Source: Bacillaceae bacterium S4-13-56
Lineage (GTDB): Bacteria > Bacillota > Bacilli > Bacillales > JAWJLM01
Reading direction: 5' to 3'
NCBI GenBank assembly: GCA_040191315.1
Contig: JAWJLM010000017.1
Span: forward strand, 1 to 64,000
Length of the DNA: 64,000 bases
Position 1 is the stretch's first letter; every line of letters begins with the position of its first letter. The position numbers and the translations under genes are program-made. Below, in pieces: positions 1-8,422 of this stretch. Under the pieces are notes generated by a model. The model did no database searches. It was not told where the DNA came from and was given only the letters and a program-made list of their open reading frames with translations.

Positions 1-10
1 GGGAGTCAAA

Positions 11-233
11 AGAGGTAAATAGACTTGTTCTATTGACGGGTTTTCCAGATCAACAAAGCAAAATAAGTAAATAGAAATGCTCTATTGACTCATTTTCCAG
101 ATCAACAAAGCAAAATAAGTAAATAGAAATGCTCTATTGACTCATTTTCCAGATCAACAAAGCAAAATAAGTAAATAGAAACGTGCTATTGACTGATTTT
201 CCAAATCGACAAGATAAAACATGTAAATAGAAG
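11..233. repeat. 52-bp tandem repeat, about 4.3 copies
   Basis: The marker GCAAAATAAG recurs at 58, 110 and 162, an exact 52-bp period. The two central units are nearly identical and the outer ones have diverged. Each unit holds a short inverted repeat (ATAGA...TCTAT) followed by TTGACTCATTTTCCAGATCA. The array is AT-rich, has no convincing ORF, and lies beyond the 3' end of the TetR gene. Function unknown; it may be a VNTR locus or a set of protein-binding iterons. Confidence 0.85.
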
Positions 234-270
234 ATCCTATTAGTCTTAGATTAATTTAATAGAAGCCATC

Positions 271-320
271 CGTGTTGGTGAGAACCGTCCCCACCAACAC
301 ACCAACACACCAACACACCA
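271..320 (-). repeat. REP copy R1 with extra arm repeats
   Basis: C-form on the + strand (GTGTTGGTGAGAACCGTCCC then CACCAACAC), followed by extra tandem ACCAACAC arms up to 320. Read on the minus strand it is a G-form element beginning a few bases after the TetR stop codon. Confidence 0.9.
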
Positions 321-327
321 GACACCC

Positions 328-1167
328 TTAGTTTTTCTGAAGATATAGGTCATAAAGGTAGGCAACCCATTTGGTGTGGGAGTTTATGTAAAGGTTTCGC
401 ACTAGGCCTTTAATGACGGATTTAGGCAAATTTGGATTTTGCAGGTCGGCACGTAAAAGTTCTAATGATTCCAGAACAATGGGATCACTTACTTCTTTTA
501 CCTTTTGCTCAAGAACTTTTATTAATCCATCTCTTGTTGGTTCTAAATGTTCAAATTTATTTAAGGATAAGAAATTTTCCGATATGAGTTGAATAGAAGA
601 ATTCTTTGTTGTAAGGGTTGTTTTTTCAACTAATGATTCACAAAGCAAGTGAAGATCTATAGGGTATTTATAAATGAAAAATAATTCAGAATAAGTTCTT
701 ATTAACCCTTTTATGAAGTAAACCGAATCAGGCACCATTTCCTCTCGTAAATCGGGGAATTGTCTCCTAATAACAGAGGCAATTATTAGATTGAAAGATC
801 CATCATACTTGGCGAATACCTCAAACAATTCTTTGTTGCTAATATTAGAAGACTGCTCCCTCATAAGTATTTCGGCGAATTTAGAGTGTTTTTGATAGGA
901 AATAAATATAGATTGATATAATTGATAAAGTACGTTTTTAGGAGATGAGTCTTTATTGACCGACTGTTCAATATCCACAATGATTTCTGTCATAAAATGG
1001 TCAATTAATCCTAAGACGAGCTCTGATTTTGATTTAAATTCTAAGTAAAATGCTCCCTTAGAAACACCACATCTTTGTGTTATTTGTTGAATAGATGTTG
1101 ATTCTATCCCGTTTTCAGCAAATAATTCTAAAGCTTTTTCCATGATTATTTGTTTTTTTACTGCCAA
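328..1167 (-). CDS. TetR/AcrR-family transcriptional repressor
   Basis: Likely local repressor of the divergent RND efflux gene. The N-terminal helix-turn-helix is clear (ALELFAENG, TSIQQITQRCGVSKGAFYLEF), followed by a long helical ligand-binding region of the TetR type. The frame extends to a GTG at 1176, but GGGGGTG sits at a good ribosome-site distance before a TTG at 1167, so the start is placed there (about 279 residues). That is long for the family, which is usually about 200; the extra length is at the C-terminus. A palindrome in the divergent promoter region is the probable operator. The effector is unknown. Confidence 0.85.
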   Translation of the reverse strand: MAVKKQIIMEKALELFAENGIESTSIQQITQRCGVSKGAFYLEFKSKSELVLGLIDHFMTEIIVDIEQSVNKDSSPKNVLYQLYQSIFISYQKHSKFAEILMREQSSNISNKELFEVFAKYDGSFNLIIASVIRRQFPDLREEMVPDSVYFIKGLIRTYSELFFIYKYPIDLHLLCESLVEKTTLTTKNSSIQLISENFLSLNKFEHLEPTRDGLIKVLEQKVKEVSDPIVLESLELLRADLQNPNLPKSVIKGLVRNLYINSHTKWVAYLYDLYLQKN

Positions 1168-1193
1168 TATAGACACCCCCGATAAAAACTAAT

Positions 1194-1222
1194 TTGACAA
1201 ATGACCGTGTAGTCATTATTAT
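1194..1222 (+). promoter_or_regulatory. Promoter of the RND gene with embedded TetR operator
   Basis: TTGACA at 1194-1199 and TATTAT at 1217-1222 are separated by exactly 17 bp. The spacer is almost entirely filled by the palindrome AATGAC-N6-GTCATT (1200-1217). A repressor bound there would block RNA polymerase. This is the natural site for the adjacent TetR protein. Confidence 0.75.
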
Positions 1223-1266
1223 ATATACTTGTAAACTATAAGTCAATTTAGGGGGAACGTATTAAA

Positions 1267-4200
1267 TTGAAAAATCTAGTAAACTTCGTCTTGAGAAATA
1301 AACTTGCGGTATGGCTTTTGACCATTATCATTATTGTCTCTGGTATTTATTCTGGAACAAAAATGAAAATGGAGACCATCCCAGATATATCAATCCCTTA
1401 TTTAATAGTGATGGATGTATATCCTGGTGCAGCGCCAGAACAAGTAATGGAAGAAATCTCTATACCTTTAGAGAAAAATATTGAAGGATTGGAAGATGTC
1501 AAAGCGGTCTTTTCAAGTTCTTCATCCAGTATATCCCAAATCCAGGTTGAATATGATTATGGGGTGGATATGGATCAGAAAAAGCGCGAACTAGAGTCAG
1601 CTCTCGATAAAGTAACGTTGCCAGAAGATGCTCAAGAACCATCTATTATGGCAATTAGTATGAACATGATGCCTGTTTTGGCACTGTCCGTCAGTAGCAC
1701 GGAAGAAGACATTAGTGAATTAACATCGACAGTGGAAGATGTTCTTTTACCTGAAATTGAAAAAATTGATGGAGTAGCATCCACAACGATTACAGGGCAA
1801 CATATGGAAGAAGTTCAAATTACTTATGACCAAGAAAAAATGGCTGAACTAGGCTTGAAGGAAGATCAAGTAAAACAAATGGTTCAAGCTAGTAATTTGG
1901 GTGTGTCTTTAGGGTTATATGAGTTTGAAGAAGGAGAACAAGCCATTGCGGTTGATGGGAATTTTGCATCCATTGATGATTTGAAAGGGATGTTAATACC
2001 AGTAACACCTTCCCAAGCGAATCCAACCCCGTTTGTTACCTTAGCTGATATTGCTAATATTGAATTAGTGGGAAAAGTTCAGTCTATCTCCCGTACGAAT
2101 GGAGAAGACTCCATCTCAATTCAAATCGTTAAGGGTCAGCAAGCAAATACAGTAGAGGTTGTAAATGCTGTAAAAGATTTAATTGGAGAACAGGAAGAAA
2201 CCATTGATGGATTAGCAATCGACGTTTCTCTTGACCAGGGGGAACCTATTGAAGAATCCGTATTTACAATGGTGGAAAAAGCAGTATTTGGTGGCCTCTT
2301 CGCCGTTTTAATAATTTTACTGTTCCTACGAGATTTCAAATCAACCATAATTTCCATCGTTTCTATTCCAGTGTCTATTTTTATGGCATTACTTCTTTTA
2401 AACTCGATGGGCATTACGCTTAATATTATGACGTTAGGTGCCGTCACGGTAGCTATAGGGCGTGTTATTGATGACTCTATTGTTGTTGTGGAAAATATAT
2501 ACCGGCGCATGCATTTGAAAGAAGAGAAATTGCAGGGGCGCGCTTTAATACGTGAAGCAACTATTGAAATGTTTAAACCAATCTTATCTTCCACACTAGT
2601 TACTGTTGCTGTTTTTGCACCATTAATGTTTGTGAGTGGAATGGTAGGGGAATTGTTTGCTCCTTTTGCCTTAACCATGGCTTTTGCCCTTGGTGCGTCA
2701 TTGCTCGTCGCAATCACTATAGTTCCAGCTCTATCTCATTTCCTATTCCGTAAAAAGTTATATGGGAAAAAAGATGAGGTCAATCATAAAGGCGTTGGAA
2801 AGATGGCGACCTGGTATAAGGGAGTCCTTAAAAAGGCATTAAATCACAAAATAATCACATCAACAATTGCCATTCTTTTACTAGGTGGTTCGATAGCACT
2901 GACTCCAATCATTGGATTTAGTTTTATAGGGACAGAGCAAGAAAAAGTTATTTATCTAACTTATACACCTGGAACAGGTGAATTACAGGATGTAACCTTA
3001 GAAAATGTGGAAGAAGTCGAGAGAGAGTTAATGAAACTAGAAGATCTTGATATTCTACAATTTTCAATCAATGATTCAAGCAGCGCAGATATCTCTTCCA
3101 TAATGACTGGTGGCGGAAGTGGGGCACTAATGTACCTTATTTTCGACAATGATACGGAAGATTTTGCGGATGTAAAAGAAGAAGTAGAAGATTATGTGTT
3201 CAACATTGGCCATTCAGGTGAATGGAAATCCCAAGACTTTGCTACTATGGGAATGGGCACAAATGAGGTCAGCTATACACTTTATAGTGAAAATTTAGAT
3301 GATTTATTATCATCCGTTAAACAGGTGGAAGATACTTTAAAAGAAGTAGATGATTTAGAAGACGTTACGTCTGATGCAGAAGATCCATATGTTGAACATG
3401 TATTAAAAGTGGATCAAAAGCATGTTTTACAATACGGTTTAACTACAGCTCAGATTATGATGGCATTGAGTTCTAATCAAAGTGAAAATGTTTTAACAAC
3501 AGTTGAAAGTGATGGAAAAGAAATTAACGTTATAATTAAACAAGAAGCAGCCAAAACTCCATCTACATTTGACGAGTTGTTAGAAAAAGAAATCATGACT
3601 GCACAGGGTCAAACCTTACCTTTATCGGAACTAATCACTGTTGAAGATGGAACAACACTAAATACATTATCACGTAGTGAAGGTCAATTCTTTGCAACTG
3701 TTTCTGGTACGGTTGTTACAGAAGATATTTCGAAGGCAACTGGAAGTGCGGAAGAAAAAATCGATGCGCTTGATATGCCAAAAGGCGTTTCCATTGGCGT
3801 AGCTGGTGTAGCAGCTGATATGAATGAGACCTTCCAGCAATTGGGGATTGCTATGATTGCAGCTGTGTTAATTGTTTACTTCATTCTAGTGGTCACATTT
3901 GGGGAAGGATTAGCACCATTCTCTATCCTATTCTCGTTACCGTTTGCTGTTATTGGTTCCTTTGTTGGCCTTCTAATTGCTGGAGAAACGATCTCTGTTT
4001 CCGTTATGATGGGTCTTCTTATGCTGATTGGTATCGTTGTAACGAATGCAATCGTCCTTGTCGATCGAATCATTCATATGGAACGTGATGGATTATCCAT
4101 GCGTGAAGCCATTCTTGAAGCAGGGGCTACTCGTTTACGACCAATTTTAATGACTGCCATTGCAACTATTGGAGCAATGACGCCGATGTTATTCGGTGGA

Positions 4201-4353
4201 GCAGGGTCAGGCTTAATATCAAAAGGACTAGCCATCACTGTTATTGGCGGTCTGATATCAGCCACACTCCTAACCCTTGTAATAGTACCAATTGTTTATG
4301 AAACTCTATCAAAAATGGTGAAAAAAGATCGGAAAAACATCCAAGAAAACTAA
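1267..4353 (+). CDS. RND (AcrB/SwrC-type) efflux transporter
   Basis: Inner-membrane proton-driven exporter of the hydrophobe/amphiphile RND class, as in Gram-positive SwrC (YerP), which confers surfactin and drug resistance. It has 1028 residues and two repeated halves, each with a transmembrane helix, a large extracellular loop, and then a block of helices. The proton-relay pair lies in VIDDSIVVVENIYRR (D402, D403). A second-half counterpart reads GIVVTNAIVLVDRI. Start is TTG at 1267 after AGGGGGAAC. It is probably expressed alone and repressed by the divergent TetR protein. No membrane-fusion subunit is adjacent, as is usual for this type in Bacillus. The substrate cannot be deduced. Confidence 0.92.
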   Translation: MKNLVNFVLRNKLAVWLLTIIIIVSGIYSGTKMKMETIPDISIPYLIVMDVYPGAAPEQVMEEISIPLEKNIEGLEDVKAVFSSSSSSISQIQVEYDYGVDMDQKKRELESALDKVTLPEDAQEPSIMAISMNMMPVLALSVSSTEEDISELTSTVEDVLLPEIEKIDGVASTTITGQHMEEVQITYDQEKMAELGLKEDQVKQMVQASNLGVSLGLYEFEEGEQAIAVDGNFASIDDLKGMLIPVTPSQANPTPFVTLADIANIELVGKVQSISRTNGEDSISIQIVKGQQANTVEVVNAVKDLIGEQEETIDGLAIDVSLDQGEPIEESVFTMVEKAVFGGLFAVLIILLFLRDFKSTIISIVSIPVSIFMALLLLNSMGITLNIMTLGAVTVAIGRVIDDSIVVVENIYRRMHLKEEKLQGRALIREATIEMFKPILSSTLVTVAVFAPLMFVSGMVGELFAPFALTMAFALGASLLVAITIVPALSHFLFRKKLYGKKDEVNHKGVGKMATWYKGVLKKALNHKIITSTIAILLLGGSIALTPIIGFSFIGTEQEKVIYLTYTPGTGELQDVTLENVEEVERELMKLEDLDILQFSINDSSSADISSIMTGGGSGALMYLIFDNDTEDFADVKEEVEDYVFNIGHSGEWKSQDFATMGMGTNEVSYTLYSENLDDLLSSVKQVEDTLKEVDDLEDVTSDAEDPYVEHVLKVDQKHVLQYGLTTAQIMMALSSNQSENVLTTVESDGKEINVIIKQEAAKTPSTFDELLEKEIMTAQGQTLPLSELITVEDGTTLNTLSRSEGQFFATVSGTVVTEDISKATGSAEEKIDALDMPKGVSIGVAGVAADMNETFQQLGIAMIAAVLIVYFILVVTFGEGLAPFSILFSLPFAVIGSFVGLLIAGETISVSVMMGLLMLIGIVVTNAIVLVDRIIHMERDGLSMREAILEAGATRLRPILMTAIATIGAMTPMLFGGAGSGLISKGLAITVIGGLISATLLTLVIVPIVYETLSKMVKKDRKNIQEN

Positions 4354-4369
4354 TCTCACATTTTAGGTG

Positions 4370-4402
4370 GGTGTGTTGGTGGGGACGGTTCTTACCAACA
4401 CG
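4370..4402 (+). repeat. REP copy R2
   Basis: G-form, GTGTGTTGGTGGGGACGG then TTCTTACCAACACG. Starts 17 nt after the RND stop codon and sits between the gene and its terminator. Confidence 0.92.
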
Positions 4403-4423
4403 ATTACACGAACCAAAAATTTT

Positions 4424-4467
4424 AAAATGCTAGACCCTTGTTTCGAAGGGTTCTAGCATTTTTTTTT
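4424..4467 (+). terminator. Intrinsic terminator of the RND gene
   Basis: AAAATGCTAGACCCTT pairs with AAGGGTTCTAGCATTTT, followed by a run of T. Confidence 0.9.
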
Positions 4468-4770
4468 ATCCCACTTGAACGGGCAGCCAACCATGAAGCA
4501 AGCTTCACTAACAAGGATGAAACTAAGTTTAAGTTGCCCATACTGATACTACGGCTGGAGAGGAAGGTCGAATTATTGTGGTACCTCGAGTCCATCGGGC
4601 AGTCTGACACCAACGACCAAGGTACACCAACAACTGTCGATCCCTCTTGGGGGAAGCACGCATGGGCTCGTAAATGTCCGATTCATTCAAGGACCTTTAG
4701 GTCATGCCCTTGGGTGCTAACAATCAATGGGGGACGGCCACTGATTGAAGTTTCGCTTTTTTACTATTAA
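4466..4770 (+). repeat. Family C structured element, copy C1 (diverged centre)
   Basis: Shares with copies C2 and C3 the 5' part (TTATCCC..TGAACGGGCAG, then CCAACCATGAAGCAAGCTTC) and the 3' part (GTCCGATT..TTCAAGG, CTTTAGGTCATGCCCTTGGG, then hairpin CAATCAATGGGGGACGGCCA with arm CACTGATTG and TTGAAGTTTCGCTTT). The centre is unlike C2/C3 and longer. The open frame across it is not a gene. From 4771 to 4950 I see nothing further. Confidence 0.8.
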
Positions 4771-5017
4771 TCGACTAAAGATAAATAACTGTTATATGAT
4801 TAAACTGACTTGCTTTTACAGCATAAGTTACTATTTTTTTTAAAGAAAGACCTTGATACCCTAACTTACGATCCAAGATAGACAGAAGCATTTTTGCGAA
4901 ACTTAGATAGAATACTGTACTGTTAAATCTATGTAAATTCTACCTTTTCACAGTGAATATGTTTGAAAGTCTGATATAATTCAAACTGTAAAAAATAAAA
5001 AAGTGGAGGGGAAGCAT

Positions 5018-6832
5018 TTGAATAAAAAATCGTTCTTAGTCTTTTTTAATGTTGTTATTGCTTTATTTCTTGTTTCTGGAAATCTAGTATTTGCCCATGG
5101 AGGAGATTTTGAAGAAGGAACAAACCTCGTACCACATCACAACAAAGATCAACATCCCCTAGATGAAACAACTTTAACTTTACTTCACGATACACATCTT
5201 CATGGTAATTTTGGGGATGAAGATGGGGCTGAGAACATTGCCAACTACTTTGGATTAATCAACAAAATTAAGCAAGAAAACCCCAATACTTTGATGATTG
5301 CGAATGGAGACGATGTTGCTACATCCGTTCTTTCTTCCGTTTTTAATGGAGAGCATATCATCGAAGCTTTCAATACTGGTGGTATCGATGTGGATACATT
5401 TGGAAACCATGATTTCGATATGGGACCAGACCAACTTTTAACTCTTGTAGAAAAAAGTGAATTTCCTTGGGTTACTGCAAACGTCATTGACAAACGCACT
5501 GGTGATACCTTTGGACAGGAACAGGGTGTACAGCCTTTTATTATTAAAGAAGTGAATGGTGTAAAAGTGGGTCTCACTGGTTTAATTACAGAAGAGGCGC
5601 CGTATGTTACATCAATGGGAGAAAATGCACAGGTGCTTGATGCGGTGGAAGCTATGAAGGCTGTTATTCCAAAAATGGAAACAGCGGGTGCAGAAATTAT
5701 TGTTGTATCCTCTCACTTAGCAAGCTCAAGAGCGAGAGAGGTAGCGGCACAAGTAGATGGCATCGATGTTATGGTTGGTGACCATGTCGCAGTTGCTAAT
5801 GAAAGCCTAGAAGTCATTAATGATACACTACTTGGTTTTGTTGGAGACGAATTTGAATTTTTAGGTGAAATTAATCTTAAAATTGAAAACGGGGAAGTTG
5901 TTGATTATAATTTTGCTCGTTATTCATTAGAGGATGAGGTTGCTAATGGCCTGCAACCAGACGCTAATGTAAAACAGGTAATGGATAATTATAATTCTCA
6001 GCTTGATACAGATTTAAATGTAGTCATTGGTCAAACTGAAACAGAGCTTGATGTCATGAAAGCAAATCAAAGAAAGGAAGAAACAAAAATCGGTAACTTT
6101 GTTGCTGATGTTATCAAAGATTATACAGATGCCGATGCTGCTTTAATAAATGGTGGCGGTATACGTGCCGATCGAATTTTTCCAGTAGGTGATCTAACTA
6201 AACGTGACATAATGGATGCTCTCCCATATACAAACTATGTCGTGAAAATTGAAGTGACTGGACAAGCTATTCAAGATGCTTTAGAAAATGCAGTAAGTGA
6301 GGTTGAGAATGGAGCAGGCCGATTTGCACAAGTTAGTGGGATTAACTATAGCTTTGATTTAGATCAGCCTGTCGGTTCTAGAATCATTGAAGCTACCATC
6401 AATGGCGAACCTATTGACGAAAATAAAACATACACACTTGCAACTGTCGATTTCATTGCCGAGGGTGGAGACGGATATGCCTCTTTTGAAGGGTCCACGT
6501 ATCTCATCAATGCTAACTCAGGTCCATTACTATCTAATCTAATAATTGAAACTATTGAAGCTGAAGGTACAATCAATCCTGAAATTGAAGGAAGAATTGC
6601 AAACCTAACCGGCACAGACTATGGAAATACTGACGAAACAGAAAACGAAGGAGAAGATGGCGAGGAATCTCCAACTACAGGTACTGATGATGAAGGCAGT
6701 GCCAATGAACAAGACACAAATACAGACACAGGAAATGAACTCCCAGACACAGCAACTAACACCATGAACATTATTCTTCTAGGACTTACCCTATTAGCAG
6801 CAGGAGCCCTTTTATTCAAAGTGTGTTGGTAG
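5018..6832 (+). CDS. Cell-surface 5'-nucleotidase/2',3'-cyclic phosphodiesterase with LPXTG-like signal
   Basis: Secreted metallophosphoesterase that would hydrolyse external nucleotides to nucleosides and phosphate. Start TTG at 5018 follows GGAGGGG. The signal peptide starts MNKKSFLVFF and likely ends at LVFA. The calcineurin-like domain has DTHLH (D58, H60), NGDD and GNHDFD (N130, H131, D132). The 5'-nucleotidase C domain has NGGGIR and FAQVSG. An acidic Glu/Asp/Thr linker leads to LPDTA (from 575) and a hydrophobic helix. The normal basic tail after the helix is missing: the protein ends FKVCW, and the last three codons plus the TAG stop come from REP copy R3. Sortase retention may therefore be altered. 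Confidence 0.9.
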   Translation: MNKKSFLVFFNVVIALFLVSGNLVFAHGGDFEEGTNLVPHHNKDQHPLDETTLTLLHDTHLHGNFGDEDGAENIANYFGLINKIKQENPNTLMIANGDDVATSVLSSVFNGEHIIEAFNTGGIDVDTFGNHDFDMGPDQLLTLVEKSEFPWVTANVIDKRTGDTFGQEQGVQPFIIKEVNGVKVGLTGLITEEAPYVTSMGENAQVLDAVEAMKAVIPKMETAGAEIIVVSSHLASSRAREVAAQVDGIDVMVGDHVAVANESLEVINDTLLGFVGDEFEFLGEINLKIENGEVVDYNFARYSLEDEVANGLQPDANVKQVMDNYNSQLDTDLNVVIGQTETELDVMKANQRKEETKIGNFVADVIKDYTDADAALINGGGIRADRIFPVGDLTKRDIMDALPYTNYVVKIEVTGQAIQDALENAVSEVENGAGRFAQVSGINYSFDLDQPVGSRIIEATINGEPIDENKTYTLATVDFIAEGGDGYASFEGSTYLINANSGPLLSNLIIETIEAEGTINPEIEGRIANLTGTDYGNTDETENEGEDGEESPTTGTDDEGSANEQDTNTDTGNELPDTATNTMNIILLGLTLLAAGALLFKVCW

Positions 6833-6852
6833 GGACGGTTCTTACCAACACA
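6820..6852 (+). repeat. REP copy R3, supplies the stop codon of the nucleotidase gene
   Basis: G-form GTGTGTTGGTAGGGACGGTT then CTTACCAACAC. Read in frame GTG TGT TGG TAG, it encodes Val-Cys-Trp-stop. The arm bases A (GGTAGGG) and T (TCTTACC) form a compensated pair relative to the G/C of other copies. Confidence 0.93.
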
Positions 6853-6872
6853 AAAAGTAATAAATATAAAAA

Positions 6873-6916
6873 AGGTAGACCCTTATGCTCGCTACGCTAA
6901 GGGGTCTACCTTTTTA
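6873..6916 (+). terminator. Intrinsic terminator of the nucleotidase gene
   Basis: AGGTAGACCC pairs with GGGGTCTACCT, followed by TTTTT. Confidence 0.9.
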
Positions 6917-6954
6917 TGCTATCATAATTTATAACTTTAGTAGGTGATAGTATA

Positions 6955-7055
6955 AGTAAAACTAAGGCATTCGCGATTAGGACTTGCACTCTAGAGTATA
7001 AGGGATTTTAAGAAAAATATGCTTTCAAGAATCCCTTTAACGATAAGCTGAGTTT
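6955..7055 (+). repeat. Family D repeat, diverged copy
   Basis: ACTAAGGCATTCGCGATTAG then GACTTGCACT, and later ATGCTTTCAAGAATCCCTTT and AAGCTGAGTTTTTCTAA. It matches, with drift, the copy at 17737-17850. Confidence 0.6.
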
Positions 7056-7073
7056 TTCTAAGGAACAAATTAG

Positions 7074-7100
7074 AGGAAGGAGAGATCGTCTCTCCTTCTT
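7074..7100 (-). terminator. Hairpin after xylR
   Basis: GGAAGGAGAGATCGTCTCTC then CTTCTT forms an 11-12 bp stem just beyond the xylR stop. There is no strong T-run on the minus strand, so its strength as a terminator is uncertain. Confidence 0.5.
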
Positions 7101-7107
7101 AGACTTA

Positions 7108-8289
7108 TTAGGTTCCTTTCACAACATCAATTTCAAGAAATTTCTCGATCGAAAAAGCTGCAACGCCTAATGCCGTTGAATGTGAATTTAAGTGGGAGAA
7201 ATCAATTTTTACATCATTTCGATGAAATCTAAGAGAGTTATTATTAACTTTAAGTTCGAGAGCAGCCCTTATCCATTGTTCAGCTATTTCCATTCGATTC
7301 CCAATGATTACTTTTCTAGGATTGAATCCATTCACAATGTTAGTGACACCGATACCAAGGTATTCTCCTACTTCACTAAAAAGGGTTTTAATTCTTTCAT
7401 CACCGGAGGCTGCAAGCTCACATAATAATTCTAATGTTACGTCGTCTCTTGTAGCTAAATAATCTATCTTTTTAGCTTTTTTTATTAAGGCTTGCTCAGA
7501 CGCATATAATTCCCAGCACCCTTGATTTCCACATCGACAAAGTAGTCCATTACTTTCTATAGTCATATGGCCAAATTCTCCAGAAAGGCCGTTATTTCCT
7601 TTGTAGAGTTTATCATCAAGTATGAGTCCCACACCTATACCGATTCCAACACTTACATAAATGATATCTTGCTCATTCTTGCCTGCACCAAACGTTTTTT
7701 CGCCATACGCACCAGCATTTGCTTCGTTTGCAATCGTTACTGGAACATTAAATTCTTGCTCCATAGAGCTCTTCAAATCTTTATTTCTCCATCCCAAGTT
7801 TGGAGCGAATAAAATTTCACCACTATTACTAACGACTCCAGGAACACCGATACCAATTCCTACTACACCATATACACTATTTTCAGAAGATAATTTTAAG
7901 TCGTAAATGATTTCGATAATATGAGCAAGAATCTCTTCATAAGTAAGCTCAGTAAACAATCTTTTCTTTTCTGTAACAATATTTCCTTTGAGATCGGTTA
8001 AAATACCGAGGAGATAGTTGACTCCTACATCAATCCCTATGGAGTAGCCCGCTAGGTGATTGAATAGCAACATAAGGGGTCTTCTACCACCACTTGATTG
8101 ACCAGGACCAGATTCATAAATTAGGTGCTCATCTAATAATTCACTTGTTAGAGAGGAGACTGTTCCCTTATTGAGTCCAGTAATTTTTGCAATATCTGCT
8201 CGGGAGATAGGAGACCGACTTTTAATAACTTCTAATACTAGGGTTTTGTTTTCTTTTTTTACTTCATATTGGTTCCATATTTTACTCAA
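7108..8289 (-). CDS. xylR: XylR, ROK-family xylose repressor
   Basis: DNA-binding repressor of xylose genes, released by xylose. It has 393 residues. The N-terminal winged helix-turn-helix spans about 18-70 (ISRADIAKITGLNKGTVSSL), followed by the sugar-kinase-like ROK fold (GIDVGVN; GIGIGVPGVV). The ROK zinc ligands are visible: H241 and C251/C253/C258 in CRCGNQGCWE. It is divergent from xylA with the operator between them, which is the classical Bacillus arrangement. Possible self-regulation is suggested by the shared intergenic region. Confidence 0.92.
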   Translation of the reverse strand: MSKIWNQYEVKKENKTLVLEVIKSRSPISRADIAKITGLNKGTVSSLTSELLDEHLIYESGPGQSSGGRRPLMLLFNHLAGYSIGIDVGVNYLLGILTDLKGNIVTEKKRLFTELTYEEILAHIIEIIYDLKLSSENSVYGVVGIGIGVPGVVSNSGEILFAPNLGWRNKDLKSSMEQEFNVPVTIANEANAGAYGEKTFGAGKNEQDIIYVSVGIGIGVGLILDDKLYKGNNGLSGEFGHMTIESNGLLCRCGNQGCWELYASEQALIKKAKKIDYLATRDDVTLELLCELAASGDERIKTLFSEVGEYLGIGVTNIVNGFNPRKVIIGNRMEIAEQWIRAALELKVNNNSLRFHRNDVKIDFSHLNSHSTALGVAAFSIEKFLEIDVVKGT

Positions 8290-8338
8290 TTGATCATCAG
8301 CTCTCTCATTATATTTCTAATATTATTTTACCATACAC

Positions 8339-8363
8339 TTAGTTTATTCGGTAGACGAACTAT
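8339..8363 (+). promoter_or_regulatory. xylO, XylR operator
   Basis: TTAGTTTATTCGGTAGACGA then ACTAT is an inverted repeat (TAGTTTATTCG / CGAACTA) closely resembling the known Bacillus xyl operator TTAGTTTGTTTGGGCAACAA. It covers the probable -35 region of the xylA promoter. Confidence 0.85.
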
Positions 8364-8375
8364 ATGAAAATTTGT

Positions 8376-8381
8376 TATAAT
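8376..8381 (+). promoter_or_regulatory. xylAB promoter -10 box
   Basis: A perfect TATAAT lies 41 bp before the xylA start. The -35 region is weak (TAGACG at 8352) and lies inside xylO, which fits a tightly repressed promoter. Confidence 0.7.
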
Positions 8382-8422
8382 ATAGACAAGTTAGATATCA
8401 ACTATTTATGGAGGTCTTAAAT

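Noticed and set aside
11-233. CRISPR array
   Set aside because: The 52-bp units are continuous tandem repeats with no unique spacers, and no cas genes are near.
2136-2717. 193-codon minus-strand frame inside the RND gene
   Set aside because: Antisense shadow of a membrane block with Ser/Thr-rich composition typical of such shadows.
4438-4770. Open frame of 110 codons
   Set aside because: It lies over the RND terminator and family C copy C1, and the frame breaks in C2 and C3.
4775-5000. Riboswitch before the nucleotidase gene
   Set aside because: No recognisable aptamer or terminator/antiterminator pair; only a TATAAT box at 4975 is clear.
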